Source: Paragorgia papillata
Lineage: Eukaryota > Cnidaria > Anthozoa > Scleralcyonacea > Coralliidae
Direction: 5' to 3'
DNA: 64,000 nt
Assembly: GCA_035771165.1 (NCBI GenBank)
Contig: JAWNZC010000223.1
Location: 399,501-463,500 of the forward strand
Notes under the pieces: generated by a model
What the model was told of the DNA's origin: nothing
Databases searched by the model: none
The model's input: the letters and a program-made list of their open reading frames with translations, nothing else
Part shown: in pieces, positions 1 through 10,135 of the stretch
Position numbering within the stretch: the first letter of the stretch is position 1
How the letters are laid out: every line of letters begins with the position of its first letter
Made by a program: the position numbers and the translations under genes

Positions 1-239
1 GAAGAATCCTATTGATAACTGTGGTCAACCAGGAATCATAGCTTTGATCCTGTTGTCGTTTGTTGGTGGATAGCGTATAAATGAGGAAACTACAAAACAA
101 CAACAACAAGAAACCTTTATGAACATTGTATCCAAAGAGACACTTTTACATACAGCATCTAACCTACTGTACAGTATATATATATTTCCTGATTATTTTT
201 AATATATGAACAGTAACAATATGAAAGAATCGAACTTAC

Positions 240-364
240 TTGTTTATTTCGTATACAACCGAAGGTACTAAGGATTCAGGTTGTAGATCATCTCCTACGG
301 CTTCTACCAACTGAATTGATAATGAGCCAGTCAACAGAATAAATATACTTAACTTCACGCTCAT
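240..364 (-). CDS. First exon of a secreted host protein
   Basis: A minus-strand ATG at 364 opens a frame of 41 codons that begins with a short basic N-terminus and a hydrophobic run (about residues 5-20), ending VEA, which looks like a signal peptide. The frame stops being exonic at a good 5' splice site (AAACAA|GTAAGT, exon end at 240). What follows is acidic (GDDLQPE). The next exon would lie at or beyond the left edge of the window, so the product cannot be named. Recognition rests only on start, signal-like segment and donor. Confidence 0.5.
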
Positions 365-2007
365 TTTGCCCCCTTCTTATCGACATGAACATTGATAAGT
401 TTGGGATCAAAATGCGCGCAATTGAACGAAGATTTTAGATTTGGCGGTAACCAGCGTCGAAAACATGCGCAGTAAGCACTAGGGCCCATTTCCTTCAGAA
501 ACAACTGCGCGTGAGGCTAATTCTATATTAAATTATAGAAAAACGGCGGATGGATATTTGCCCCCCTAAATTTGTACCATTTCCGATCGAAAATACATTC
601 AAAAGACGTCTTAAGACCTTTATTTTCCAATTACAGTGATAACTACGTGCCATTTATCGCGAGGAAAGAACGCGAAAGCGAAATCCTCAAATTTAAACAT
701 GATTTGCGGCGATTTATATAGCGAAAAGTTTGACATGAAACCGCGAAATACGAGACGACTATTTGTTAACGCAAAGGTTCATATGTATTTTGAACGATTT
801 CAGAAAGGGGCATAACATATATGTAAACTTGTCAGAAAAACGCAACATTTGTCATCAAAACAATCTTTGCTTCAAAGTATTGACAAGAAAAGTATACAAT
901 TCCGTAAACAACAAACCAATACTCGCAGTAGTGTATATTTTAGCCCGCTGAATTATACATTTTAGCCCGCAAAATACACCACAATGCCCGATGTTTACTA
1001 TAATAACTGATATATAAACATAATGTCAGCCATGGCCCATCATTATTCAACGGAACGAAATATAACTTGTTGTCGCATCATCTTACGGAACGGAACCATG
1101 TGACACTAAACACTTCTTTGTCGCAGTGAACAAAACAACCCTTTGTTCCACAGGTTTTTAGGTTGGATATAACTGCCAGCAATCATAATCCAACAATACT
1201 ATAAACAATCTATATATATATATATATATATTGCGCTACCTCAACAAAGTACCTGTGCATTTCTTGTGGTGTATATGTTTACGTTCAGAATTTTGACTTC
1301 AAGAAATGAACGAAGAAGTCTGAAGTTCCAATGAATTTGGAAGGAATTCAAAAGTATCGGATATTGTAATAAGAAACGTCAGTCGTGAGAGCAATTCTAT
1401 ATATAAACATTTGTCTATTGGTCTTGTTCTACGCTAAATTCTCCTTATTCCGCAGAAAGGCCGTTTAGCGTAAATGAAACGATAACAACTTGCGGCATGT
1501 TTCATGCAATTTTCAAATTAATATTCTCTAAGCTGTAAGGATTAAATTCGTCGCATGGAACGAATTTGAGTTGAGCGCGACATATCAACTATATATAGGT
1601 CTAAAGCATACAGGCCGGTACCATCTAATCGCCTGCACTGCAGGATACACTGTCGCCAATGTCTTGCCGTTCAGTAATGCTAGGACAATGGACTGCCTTG
1701 TTAGAACAAAGACCTATTTGATACAATGCAATGATATTCCTAGTAGTGAACTTTTTTATGATAAGTAGAAGTAGAACGTAAACTGAGTTTTAGTTTCATC
1801 AAAGACAAAGTATATTTTGGTTAAAGATATTAACACTATTGCAATTTACATGTGCTTGCAAATATTTCAGGATCATGCATATACCACCTATACTTTTTCG
1901 GAATCAGGGAATGCGATGACTAATTTCACTGTCAAACTATAGACTATAACGTTCATACATACAAGAACTGATGCTAAAATTAAACTGGATTCATACATGT
2001 TACGCAC
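365..2007. other. Intergenic or intronic host DNA, no gene seen
   Basis: No frame here has a recognisable domain or convincing splice pairs. Short open frames at 763-951 and 1571-1768 have no family features. A short (TA)n tract lies at about 1210-1231. Confidence 0.6.
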
Positions 2008-2813
2008 CTGGTTGTAACTGTTATGCGATCCGCATTGCCACAAGAACATACCCAATGCCCGGCCGAAGCATCCGTCGAAAGCTGCATTTCTCCAATAACT
2101 TTTAAAGTGAAGTCACCGAGAAATTCCCTTTTCTTTCCGAAAGCGTAGAAGGTTTCACCATCTACGGTAAAAAACTGGGAACACGACTGTGACCCCTATA
2201 AAATAAAGGCAACATGCATGCTGTGTTAATGACAGTTCATACAGCCATCCAATATCTGCAATAGTGCGATCTGCTGTTGTATCTAATAACTAATTAATTG
2301 TTAATTATTGATTGTTGGTTGCTGATTGTGGGATACCGATTGCTAATTGCTAATTAATGATAATTGTCGGATAAATTATTGGCAATTGGTGGTTGATAGT
2401 TTGTAGTTGGCGACTGGCGACTGACGATTACTACTTGATAATTAGTAAATAAGAAGTAATAATTAATACTTGACAATAATTAATGGTTAATAATTAATAC
2501 TTACAAAATAATAATTAACACAACCTAAATAATTAATATGGGACCTTTTTGTTTGGGACCGCAGTAATTGGCGTTCGCTGTTGCGGCAACCCTGCCACAT
2601 TATTATATAATTTACGATGTAACTTAACTTTCACTATGAGTAATTAAGTACTTTTTTTTACTTTTTTAAAATTTTAATTAATTTCTAGTCTTGTTGAATC
2701 TTGTGGCAAAACTTAATAAATAAATAAATAAATATCCTGAATAACAAGGTCAAGGGAAAACTATAAAATCTCGTCTACAAACGTACCTCATTAACATCAA
2801 CGGTATTCGACAT
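2008..2813 (-). CDS. Two leading exons of an unidentified host gene
   Basis: An ATG at 2813 opens a 27-nt exon (MSNTVDVNE) ending at a GAG|GTACGT donor (2787). A second exon, 2195-2008, begins after a TTTTATAG acceptor and ends CCAG|GTGCGT. Phases agree: both junctions keep one open frame, giving about 71 residues. The second exon reads as a compact beta-type segment with a C-S-C pair near its end (HWVCSCGNADR). I do not recognise the family. Later exons would be downstream on the minus strand; the signal-peptide exon at 240-364 looks like the start of a different gene. Confidence 0.45.
2280..2540. repeat. AATTAAT/AATTGTTAAT low-complexity tract
   Basis: About 250 bp of degenerate repeats of TAATTAATTGTTAAT type, inside the intron between the two exons at 2008-2813. 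No coding signal. Confidence 0.7.
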
Positions 2814-3644
2814 ACTTCAACTAGCTTTTCTGCAACAATGCTGGAGAACGATAGAGAAGATCCCTTCAGTCGCACGGTCAAAGTCAAAGAGAACGAACAC
2901 GAGTCAAAGAGGTGTTTTAAGCCTTCTCCCGCTGCTTTTCTTTGCAGGAGTTCAAATTTAAACCAATCACTTGATGTATTTTCGAACAGTGCTCTTCTAT
3001 TTTACAACCACATACACATATTAATGCTCCTTTGTTTCTTTACAGCCGTGGGCCTTCTTACATACATTGAAGTTGCAGGCATACACTAAATTGATAGGCG
3101 TATGTCTTCCAGACATTTTTCAACTCCTAATGTCGTCACTACCACAGCTGAAAATCGTCTACCTTTATGAGCTACATCATGATCAATAGTAAAACATTTA
3201 TTGTCTCTTCATCCCATGTTTTTCTTTAATGGGTAGATTTCCGAGGAACATTTTAGGCCCAAAATGCCTGTTTTCAAAAGTTTGCTGACTTCACTATTTT
3301 TAAGACATTTGTTTTATAATTAAATCAAGTTAATTAAAGACATTAGGGCTGTTTATACGGAGAAAATAACCTACGAGTAGCTTGTACATAAAAAGTCTGA
3401 TTATTCAATAAAAATAAAGTGCTGAAAATCAGTGGACTCCTACATTTTGGCAACAAAATATTGACGTGATCGCTAAAAGACCTAGCGAAGATGAGATGCG
3501 CTTAGCTATTTTGTAGTTTCGTCGTTTTTCATCATTTTTTCGACCACAAAGACGAAAGTAAACCTTACCTGAGTGAAGTACAATTTGCAAATGTCAGAGA
3601 AGCTTTACAGCGATGTTGAAAATAGTCCATGCATTCCCTTCTTA

Positions 3645-3646
<2 letters not shown>

Positions 3647-3692
<46 letters not shown>
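3647..3692. repeat. (TA)n microsatellite
   Basis: Uninterrupted TA dinucleotides. The surrounding stretch 2814-3870 shows no supported gene. Confidence 0.95.
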
Positions 3693-3693
<1 letters not shown>

Positions 3694-3870
3694 GTTGTGA
3701 AAACGTTCATGGGACACTTGACTTATGATTAACGTAACGATTTTAGCATAGTCATTCAAAATATGGTCTAGAAACCATGGCCAGAAATCTCGGTCATTTG
3801 AGCCCGCGTACCGTTGTGCGGTTTCACCACTGAACGCTGACTGAGCAGTGGCCTTCGCATGAAATCAAAT

Positions 3871-4018
3871 ATGGCGGGTAGAAGACCTCATTCTTTAGCG
3901 GTGGACTATGTTCAATTGAATTCGCTATCTTCTGTGGTCCTATTCGAGACTAGAGGCAAAAAAAAGGAAGCCCGGGCCATTTTATGTAGCAGAAAGAGTC
4001 ACGCGGAAGACGCGTCAT
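3871..4018 (+). CDS. Putative first exon of a host gene
   Basis: An ATGGCGG start at 3871 opens 49 codons (MAGRRPHSLAVDYVQL...) with balanced composition, ending at a strong donor TCAT|GTAAGTTT (intron from 4019). The hAT transposon with its nested Polinton begins 200 bp further on, so it would sit in this gene's first intron if the gene is real. No downstream exon was identified and the family is unknown. Confidence 0.4.
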
Positions 4019-4207
4019 GTAAGTTTATCAAGTATCCCAATCTGCTCGACAAATTATTTATTTTAATTATTTAACTTATTCAATTCATTTAAATAAAATT
4101 CTGTTTGTCAGTCTCAGAGTTTGCGTATTTTATCTTTTATCTGGTGTCTTATGGTTAGGACCATGAATACTTGATCAAGTGGTGAGGCTGGCCGCTATAG
4201 GATTGTA

Positions 4208-4215
4208 GCTGGGAG
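4208..4215. repeat. Left hAT target-site duplication
   Basis: GCTGGGAG directly precedes the left hAT terminus. The identical octamer follows the right terminus at 34422-34429. An 8-bp duplication is the hAT hallmark. Confidence 0.93.
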
Positions 4216-4589
4216 CAGGGTTGCCAGGCTCCAGCGCATGCTCGGAGCCAGATATGGTTTAAAAAGTAGCCAAAATCCACCAAAAGAGGCCAAACTATTA
4301 TTTTTTCAAAAGAGGCCAAAAAGAAGCCAAATCGGCCCAAATGGCAAGCTCGTACCCAGGGCTTTTTGATTCCTCGGTTGAGTAGTCGGCAAAATGAGCT
4401 GAATCGGGGCATTATATTCGAAAAATAAGGAGAAAAGATAACGTAACAAACAAGTAACAACTGGATGTTAAAATATTTAATGACAAGACAAAACTTTAAA
4501 CAGAAATATGAATATTTTGTCAGTCTTTCCGTCCTGAAACCGATATCAATGTCATTGTCACTCTGAAATGATATCATTAAATATAGTCT

Positions 4590-6020
4590 TTAATCTTTGT
4601 CCTCTTCACAATCATACATCTGTTTCGCAGTAAACAACTCAAGCATTCGCTTGGTCACCTTAAAGTTTATGCAGCAGTTCTCGCAGAATTGAAGATTACA
4701 GCGAATACGAACGATCGCGTTCAGCAACTCTAAACCCATCCTATTTATTTGTTTGTTCTTCACCGCTGTCAGCAAGGAAAAGATTCTTTCCACCACTGCA
4801 TTGCTTACAGGATTGGTCAGACAGTTCAGGGCGTATGTTGCTAATTCTTTGAACGGCTTGTCCCCGAGAGAAGTTTGGAACTCAACGATCCGAGACCAAA
4901 ATGCAACCGTTGTATCAGGTATGGCGCCATTGAAAATTGGATCCTCCTTCCAGTCACGGTGCACAATCTTCCTATACTGCTCCTCGATCATGTTGGCTTT
5001 CTCTTCTCGTAAATGAGGAAGCGGCAGCTGACTGAACGGGACTCTTGTCGTTGCATTAAGCACTTTAGTTGGTTGAAGGGCGCTTAGACCTTTGAAGATG
5101 TTGCTAGCAGCAGGTAGACGCTTCTGCACTTGACTTGCAGCTTCCAGAAGAAAGTCTAGACACCGTTTTTTTCAGCTGAAGAACTTTAGCCCCGGCAGCC
5201 GCTTTGTCTTGTTGGGAAGAGATATATTTCGTGGCTTCGAACTGGAACTTCCCACCAAAATCAACCTTCTCAATGGCAAGTGATTTTCCTTCCAGGTCAA
5301 AAACTCTCCCACACAGACTTTTGTTGTGTGAATTCAACTCCGTGTACATTTCTTCTGGATCAGCATCTGTGGCCTGAAAAAACGCATTCACCTTATCGAA
5401 CTCTGTGACCAGAGGCGACACGAAGTGGAAATATAGATACATGATCGGATCATTGAGAATCTCCAGAAGAATACGTGCCTTGTCACGTGCATTCTGGGTA
5501 GTTGCTGGTTGTGCTGTCATGAAGTAGGCTTTCAACTCATTCCAATTCATGAGAATACGGAAGATAACCTTTCCTCTCACCAGCCACCTTGTTGTGGAAT
5601 ACTTCTCAAACGGTGCCTTTTGGTCATCATCGGGACTCATCACCTCGTAAAGCGTCTTGTATGCTCTTCTTACAGTGCTTTTTGAGAACCATTTGGGAAT
5701 TTCTGCTAGAAGGAATCCAAGAGTTGAGGGAAGCTTCTCAAACGCATGCTGAACACACAAGGACAAGGAATGGCAGATGCACGTCATCTTGATGCAATGC
5801 GGAGCAACAGCAGCTATTCTTGTCCACACTGAATTGTGTTCACCGACCGTCACTAGCGTAGCCAACACAGTCCACCAATTCGAGGTTAATTTCGCCAAGG
5901 CAATCTCTGATGGCGTTATAAAGGTCATCTGCACATGTGTGGACAACAGGAATCAGGTCAACAAACGCTGTGAGGATCTTCTTCTCGGCTTCGCTGTAAT
6001 ACCGTACGATAACGCAGAGC
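4590..6020 (-). pseudogene. hAT transposase, C-terminal part
   Basis: This is the larger fragment of the transposase, read leftward from the Polinton edge. It begins with a YYSEAEKKIL-like stretch, continues through the RNase-H-like core (residues seen as TSNWWTVLATL, HCIKMTCICHSLSLCVQ) and ends in the hATC dimerisation region (ALNCLTNPVSNAVVERIFS). One frameshift separates 5946-5104 from 5129-4590 and lies at the A-run near 5163-5169. The sequence resembles the ZNF862/ZMYM-type hAT transposases of animals. It would cut and paste its own element using the 12-bp termini. The frameshift and the 27.6-kb insertion make it nonfunctional as it stands. Confidence 0.85.
6016..6020. repeat. Left Polinton target-site duplication
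   Basis: AGAGC abuts the left Polinton end and recurs at 33587-33591 beyond the right end. Five to six bp is the usual Polinton duplication length. Taking out the element plus one copy leaves the hAT frame open through the junction. Confidence 0.9.
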
Positions 6021-6215
6021 AGTAGTGTACTAATATATGTGAATTTTTTTTATGTGTTGGAGATTGGGTACTAGTCTTTAACCAATCATATTGTTTTTTG
6101 GGTTTTTTTCGACCAATCGTAGTTCATTAGGAATAAATTAATTTCGATTTTGGACGGAGGGTGCTAGAGAGTGGGTGTTGGCTGTTTTATTTTTTTAATT
6201 AATTCATGGGTGTGG
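6021..6215 (+). repeat. Left terminal inverted repeat of the Polinton
   Basis: Matches the reverse complement of 33396-33586 with scattered mismatches and small gaps. The best-conserved block (about 6105-6180) includes GGACGGAGGGTGCTAGAGAG. Similarity fades after GGGTGTGG. Confidence 0.92.
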
Positions 6216-6288
6216 TTGTGTTCGGGGTGGTTGGGTATTTTTTGTGTATGTGCGCGTGTGTGTTTTTTTGGGTTTTTTTAAAATTTTA

Positions 6289-6312
6289 CGTTTTTCCATA
6301 TATGGAAAAACG
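6289..6312. promoter_or_regulatory. 24-bp palindrome centred on a CArG-like box
   Basis: A perfect palindrome with CCATATATGG in the centre (6296-6305), flanked by T5/A5. CC(A/T)6GG is the binding consensus of MADS-box factors such as SRF. A second copy lies at 6468-6489. Function is inferred only. Confidence 0.4.
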
Positions 6313-6467
6313 GGGAAAAAAAAAATTTATTTTTTTTTTCTTTGAAGTATAGAAGTAGTGAACGTTGATACCGTGAAGGTTGGATACCGCTAAGAAAAAA
6401 ACTAAATAAAAAAAAATTGCTATTGAATATATAGTTGTTGTTTTTTGGGTTTTTTTGAAATTTTTAC

Positions 6468-6489
6468 GTTTTTCCATATATGGAAAAAC
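6468..6489. promoter_or_regulatory. Second CArG-centred palindrome
   Basis: A 22-bp palindrome with CCATATATGG at 6474-6483. The preceding sequence (TTTTTGGGTTTTTTT...ACGTTTTTCC) also resembles that before the first copy at 6289, so the two may be duplicated terminal regulatory segments. Confidence 0.4.
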
Positions 6490-6575
6490 TTTAAAAAAAA
6501 ATTTTTTTAATTTTTTAGTTAAAACGGTAGAAAAAAAAAATTTAAAAAAATGAAAAAAATATTTTTATTTATTTA

Positions 6576-6776
6576 TTAACAAAAATATCTTTTACACCAA
6601 CGCACTTGTCTATTTTTACATTTGCATTTTTTAGAAATTAGACTTTTAATACAATTTATATAATTTCGGGAACAAAAGTAACAAAAAGTTATGTAAACTT
6701 TGCATTTATGACACCAATAGTAATGTTCCAAGTTTATATTATGAATTTGATAATAACAACTTAAGCAAGTTTTCAT
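6576..6776 (-). CDS. Small cysteine-rich zinc protein, module copy 1 (B1)
   Basis: 66 residues with CxxC pairs (CLSC, CHKC, CYFC) and a basic C-terminus KCKCKNRQVRWCKRYFC. It is a shorter paralogue of the protein at 7809-8120, which ends in the matching KCRNRQLRWWRKYF. The cysteine pattern suggests zinc binding. No known family recognised. It forms part of a two-gene unit, with the protein at 7127-7717, that occurs twice in tandem. No stop or frame problem is seen, though the other copy is about 37 residues longer. Confidence 0.6.
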   Translation of the reverse strand: MKTCLSCYYQIHNINLEHYYWCHKCKVYITFCYFCSRNYINCIKSLISKKCKCKNRQVRWCKRYFC

Positions 6777-6801
6777 CTTTCTTTCTTTTTATTCTTTCAC
6801 G

Positions 6802-7140
6802 ATGGATGAGTGGGAGAAGACGAATAGGTTCTTTGACATCGAACAATTGAATTTTTTTCGCGAATTTTACTCCAATAATGATTTGATTTTACGTGGTGGG
6901 AAAAATATTGATATCCCAGGAGATGATAATGGTGAAGAAGAAAAACCAATGGTACTTTTTTTTGAAACGGTCGCTAAAGATCCAGAAAAACCAACTTGTC
7001 GTTTGGGTTATTTCTGGACTAGCGATGAGTTGACCAAAAATAATTTTGATAAGTTTTTGGGAAAAGTTGTGTTTTATGAAGATTATACATTACAATTGAA
7101 AGAGGTAAAAAAAAAATTATATTTCATTAAGTATCAATAG
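6802..7140 (+). CDS. Unknown acidic protein between module copies
   Basis: 112 residues starting MDEWEKTNRFF; acidic middle (DDNGEEEK) and aromatic core. It lies divergently from B1 with a 25-bp gap and its last codons overlap the 3' end of A1 (7127-7717) on the other strand. The end contains GAAAGAG|GTAAAA, a possible splice donor, so the true C-terminus may be encoded by another exon; the visible tail VKKKLYFIKYQ reads like intron. No family recognised. Confidence 0.5.
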   Translation: MDEWEKTNRFFDIEQLNFFREFYSNNDLILRGGKNIDIPGDDNGEEEKPMVLFFETVAKDPEKPTCRLGYFWTSDELTKNNFDKFLGKVVFYEDYTLQLKEVKKKLYFIKYQ

Positions 7141-7717
7141 TTGCTAAGATTTCTGCTGTTTCTTGTTTCCTTTTATCTCTTCTTTTTGCTATAACCCTTT
7201 CATAGTTTTTTTTATGTTTACATGAAATTGATAATAAAAGTTTTAGAATTTTCTCACATTTTATTGTATCTGTCATCTCTATTGTAAGTTCAATTAAAAA
7301 ACTACATTCAACTTGCGTTGTAAGTTGATAGTCAAATTCGGCTCCTTCAGTTTGTATAGTATACGTAATCCATCGAAGACAAACGTATGTATTCAGTTCA
7401 ATGCTCTGTTCGACATCGTAGTTTTTCGTTGTAAATAGAGTATGTATTTGATCTTCTTTATAGACCGTAACGTAGTTTTCTTCTTCTGAATTAGGAAATC
7501 TTTTTGTTATGCACCAATTTCTGAATTCGAGTTTAGTTGGGAAGTTTATAGCATACTTCAATAACGGATATGCATGTGTTGTTTCATTTGTCAAACCGTA
7601 TAGATAATGTTGATAAGTATACCACCATTTGTGCATTTGTCCTGCCGGTAGTCTTTCAAAATTATTTGTACAAATAGAACATTTCTCTTTGTTAAATGAT
7701 GTTTCGATGGTCTCCAT
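7127..7717 (-). CDS. Zinc-binding-like protein, module copy 1 (A1)
   Basis: 196 residues. The N-terminus has KCSICTNNF and then GQMHKWWYTYQHYL, giving a C-x2-C plus His pattern like a divergent zinc finger. A basic, Lys/Arg-rich tail follows (IAKRRDKRK). It is clearly paralogous to the protein at 8320-9108: shared landmarks are KCxICTN, HKW..TY.HYL, FLIEL and SCKH. The function is unknown. The start at 7717 (METIETSFNKEK) matches the paralogue's start. Confidence 0.65.
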   Translation of the reverse strand: METIETSFNKEKCSICTNNFERLPAGQMHKWWYTYQHYLYGLTNETTHAYPLLKYAINFPTKLEFRNWCITKRFPNSEEENYVTVYKEDQIHTLFTTKNYDVEQSIELNTYVCLRWITYTIQTEGAEFDYQLTTQVECSFLIELTIEMTDTIKCEKILKLLLSISCKHKKNYERVIAKRRDKRKQETAEILATIDT

Positions 7718-7808
7718 TTTTTGTTATGTGTGAAAACAATTATAAAACTCCGTTTCTTTAATGTTTGTTTTTTTTTCCTTATAAGGTAAAAAAAATTTAT
7801 TTCATTTT

Positions 7809-8120
7809 TTATTTTTTATTTACAAGTTTTATTTCTACATCTATGTTTCCAAAGTAATTTTTTTTAATTTCATCTAAAGTTTTATATTCTGCAGTTCTGT
7901 CTGAAAAATATTTTCGCCACCAGCGCAGTTGTCGATTTCTACATTTCATATTTCCAGTAAAATCACATGTATCGAATACCATAGTTCTGATTTTATCATC
8001 ATTTTCTTTGCAATCTTTATAAAAGATGATGGAATATTCACATCCAGGACAGCAGTAAAAGCATTGTCGATTTTTGTGTGTAATTTCGCGGGAACAGACA
8101 ATACAGAAAGGATCACACAT
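7809..8120 (-). CDS. Cysteine-rich zinc protein, module copy 2 (B2)
   Basis: 103 residues with an N-terminal cluster CIVC...CFYCCPGC, then a basic segment KCRNRQLRWWRKYF shared with B1. The extra C-terminal 30 residues are missing from B1. It lies 91 bp upstream of A1 on the same strand and downstream of A2, giving the minus-strand order A2-B2-A1-B1. Zinc binding is inferred from the cysteines only. Confidence 0.6.
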   Translation of the reverse strand: MCDPFCIVCSREITHKNRQCFYCCPGCEYSIIFYKDCKENDDKIRTMVFDTCDFTGNMKCRNRQLRWWRKYFSDRTAEYKTLDEIKKNYFGNIDVEIKLVNKK

Positions 8121-8201
8121 CTATAAAAGGAGAAAAAAAAAATTGAGAATATATATTATATAATAGTGAGAAAATAAAAAAAAATATTTACTTTGAAGAA
8201 A

Positions 8202-8593
8202 ATGGAGAGAGCTGTTGTTTCTAATCTTGCTATTTATCTGAATAATAACCCTGAAGTTATGAGGGAATTGTTTAATAGATGTAAAGAAGATTCAACGAAA
8301 ACTATAAGTTTCGAGGAGCTTATGAAGGTAATTTATTTTTACGAGAATGGTTGAGTGGGCGAGACAGGAAAAAAAAATTGCTTGATAATTTAGAGGAATT
8401 AAATAGCGAAGAAAACGAATTATTAAAAAAACAGAACGAATTATTAAAAAAACAGAAATATGTAATTGAGCAAGTTATTGCTTTGAGAAGAGAAAGAGAG
8501 GTAAAAAAATGTATTTTGTTCTTACTTTCAATGATAATTTCTTCTTCTTCTTCTTCACGTTTTCTTTTCCTTTTCGCTATAGCTTTTTCATAA
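8202..8593 (+). CDS. Small coiled-coil gene, probably spliced
   Basis: An ATG at 8202 opens 42 codons ending FEELMK, followed by AAG|GTAATT, a likely donor (8328). Downstream, a second frame encodes a heptad-like coil (ENELLKKQNELLKKQKYVIE, about 8414-8473). Splicing to an AG at 8395 would keep frame; alternatively the second part starts at the ATG at 8347 with a one-base shift in the A-run near 8369. The coil resembles the product at 31338-31575 (KQKY-I/V-EQ-I/V core). The frame's end overlaps the 3' end of A2 antisense, and may be intronic after GAGAGAG|GTAAAA. Confidence 0.4.
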
Positions 8594-9108
8594 TTATTTT
8601 TATTTATGTGTTTGCATGAATGTGAAAATATAAGTCTTAGAATTTTTTCACATTTATATTTATTTTTTATTTGTACTGCTAGTTCAATTAAAAAGCTACG
8701 TTCAGATCCGGGCGTAAGATTATAATCTAAGATAGCGTGTTGTCGTTCTACAGCAGCAGTAATCCATTTAAGACATGTTTGTGTCGATACTTTAATACAG
8801 TGTTCATCGAAGTTTTCTGTTAAAAATAGAGCATGACGTCCTGATGTCTTGTACACCATAACGTAGTCTTCATCATAAGTAAAACCTCCTGTAGTAGTAT
8901 TCAACCAATGATAAAATTCTGTTTCAGTGAAGAAGATTAAAACAAATTTAAAATAGGGATATGATGGAGATAATTCATTTGAAATGGTGTGTAGATAATG
9001 TCGATAAGTATTCTTCCATTTGTGTAGTAGTCCAACAGGTATTATTTTAAACGCGTTGGTACAGATATCACATTTGTCTTTATTAAATGATTGTTCGATG
9101 TTCTCCAT
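8320..9108 (-). CDS. Zinc-binding-like protein, module copy 2 (A2)
   Basis: Paralogue of A1, start ATG at 9108 (MENIEQSFNKDKC). Shared landmarks: KCDICTNAF, HKWKNTYRHYL, FLIELAVQ, SHSCKH. The tail is basic then acidic (KRKREEEEEE). Compared with A1 it has lost its stop and reads about 60 further codons antisense to the coiled-coil gene, ending at 8320. The last part is probably not native. A TATA-like element is not obvious. Function unknown. Confidence 0.6.
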   Translation of the reverse strand: MENIEQSFNKDKCDICTNAFKIIPVGLLHKWKNTYRHYLHTISNELSPSYPYFKFVLIFFTETEFYHWLNTTTGGFTYDEDYVMVYKTSGRHALFLTENFDEHCIKVSTQTCLKWITAAVERQHAILDYNLTPGSERSFLIELAVQIKNKYKCEKILRLIFSHSCKHINKNNYEKAIAKRKRKREEEEEEIIIESKNKIHFFTSLSLLKAITCSITYFCFFNNSFCFFNNSFSSLFNSSKLSSNFFFLSRPLNHSRKNKLPS

Positions 9109-9244
9109 TTTGATTGTCTGAGTGAGTAAACGGATTATAGACACCCGTTGTTTTCTATGTTTTTTATGCTTTTTTTATCTTTTATCACCTTATTTGGGGC
9201 TTTTTGGAATTATTAATTTAGTATTTTTAAGTGATTTTGGAAAT

Positions 9245-9252
9245 TATAAAAG
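9245..9252 (+). promoter_or_regulatory. TATA box
   Basis: TATAAAAG, 31 bp upstream of the ATG at 9283, in an otherwise open promoter-like spacer. Confidence 0.5.
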
Positions 9253-9282
9253 CGTGAATGCTTTTTGGTTTTTTACTTTGTT

Positions 9283-9558
9283 ATGTTTTTAACATTGCTT
9301 GCGTGTTTCTTTGAAATATTTCAAACCAATATGTGGAAATTTGTGTATCTGTATGCTGCTACAATTATTGTTTTTTGTTTGTTTATACATTATTCTCAGG
9401 AGCATAGCGCCGATGAACTGAACAAAAGAGTGAACGGAGAAGAAGCTAAACAGCAAGATGGCGGTTGTTGTTATTGCGACTATGATGAAAAAACTGTCGT
9501 GCATTTGAAAGATGGTCGGGAAGTGGTGTTGGACAGAAGAGCAAAGAAACAAGAATGA
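9283..9558 (+). CDS. Small membrane protein
   Basis: 91 residues. An N-terminal hydrophobic stretch covers about residues 1-33 (MFLTLLACFFEIF, then WKFVYLYAATIIVFCLFI), enough for one long or two short membrane segments. The soluble tail is charged and has a CCYC motif and a KDGREVVLDRR segment. ATG at 9283 is preferred over the upstream TTG because a TATA box lies at 9245. It could act in membrane anchoring or virion exit, but no family is recognised. Confidence 0.5.
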   Translation: MFLTLLACFFEIFQTNMWKFVYLYAATIIVFCLFIHYSQEHSADELNKRVNGEEAKQQDGGCCYCDYDEKTVVHLKDGREVVLDRRAKKQE

Positions 9559-9795
9559 ATTGAGACAATTCAAGAAAGAAATAAAACTGAATAACGACAA
9601 CAATGAACAAATGATTTAGTTGTAGTAGAAATGAGATTTAATTAATTAGGATAGTAAAAAAACATTTCGCGATATCGAGTGTCTTGAAGTTCTTCTAAGA
9701 GATATAAAAATAAAAGTAATGTAAAATATATATATATAACAAATAAAACTATAATCAGTTTATTTGTTGAAATCATGTCTGTCTGTTTATTGTTC

Positions 9796-10053
9796 TTAAT
9801 TTTGTTCTTCTTCTTGATTTCTTGACGGTTTTTTCACCTCCCAAACTTCGGAAAGAAGAAAGTAGATTTCTTTAAAGTTTCTTGCATCTCTGCTACATCG
9901 AATCTTTTTAATCCTGTTGTTCTTCGTTATTTTCATAACCCACCAGCCATCTGTTGTCGTATTTTCATCTTTTACCACCCAGTCTTCTCTGACTGTATCA
10001 TCCTCCTCCCATAGTTCATTGTAGTATATAATATAGTCGTCGTAGTTCTCCAT
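9796..10053 (-). CDS. Small acidic protein, unknown
   Basis: 85 residues starting MENYDDYIIYYNELWEEDD, acidic N-terminus and basic middle (KNNRIKKIRCSRDAR). No paralogue in the window and no family recognised. Isolated between the membrane protein and a repeat field. Confidence 0.45.
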   Translation of the reverse strand: MENYDDYIIYYNELWEEDDTVREDWVVKDENTTTDGWWVMKITKNNRIKKIRCSRDARNFKEIYFLLSEVWEVKKPSRNQEEEQN

Positions 10054-10135
10054 TTTATTTATTTTATAATGAACAGTCTAAGGTTAATGACGATGTTTAC
10101 TCAAGAAAGCGCTTTAAGTGTTCTATTTATTATAT

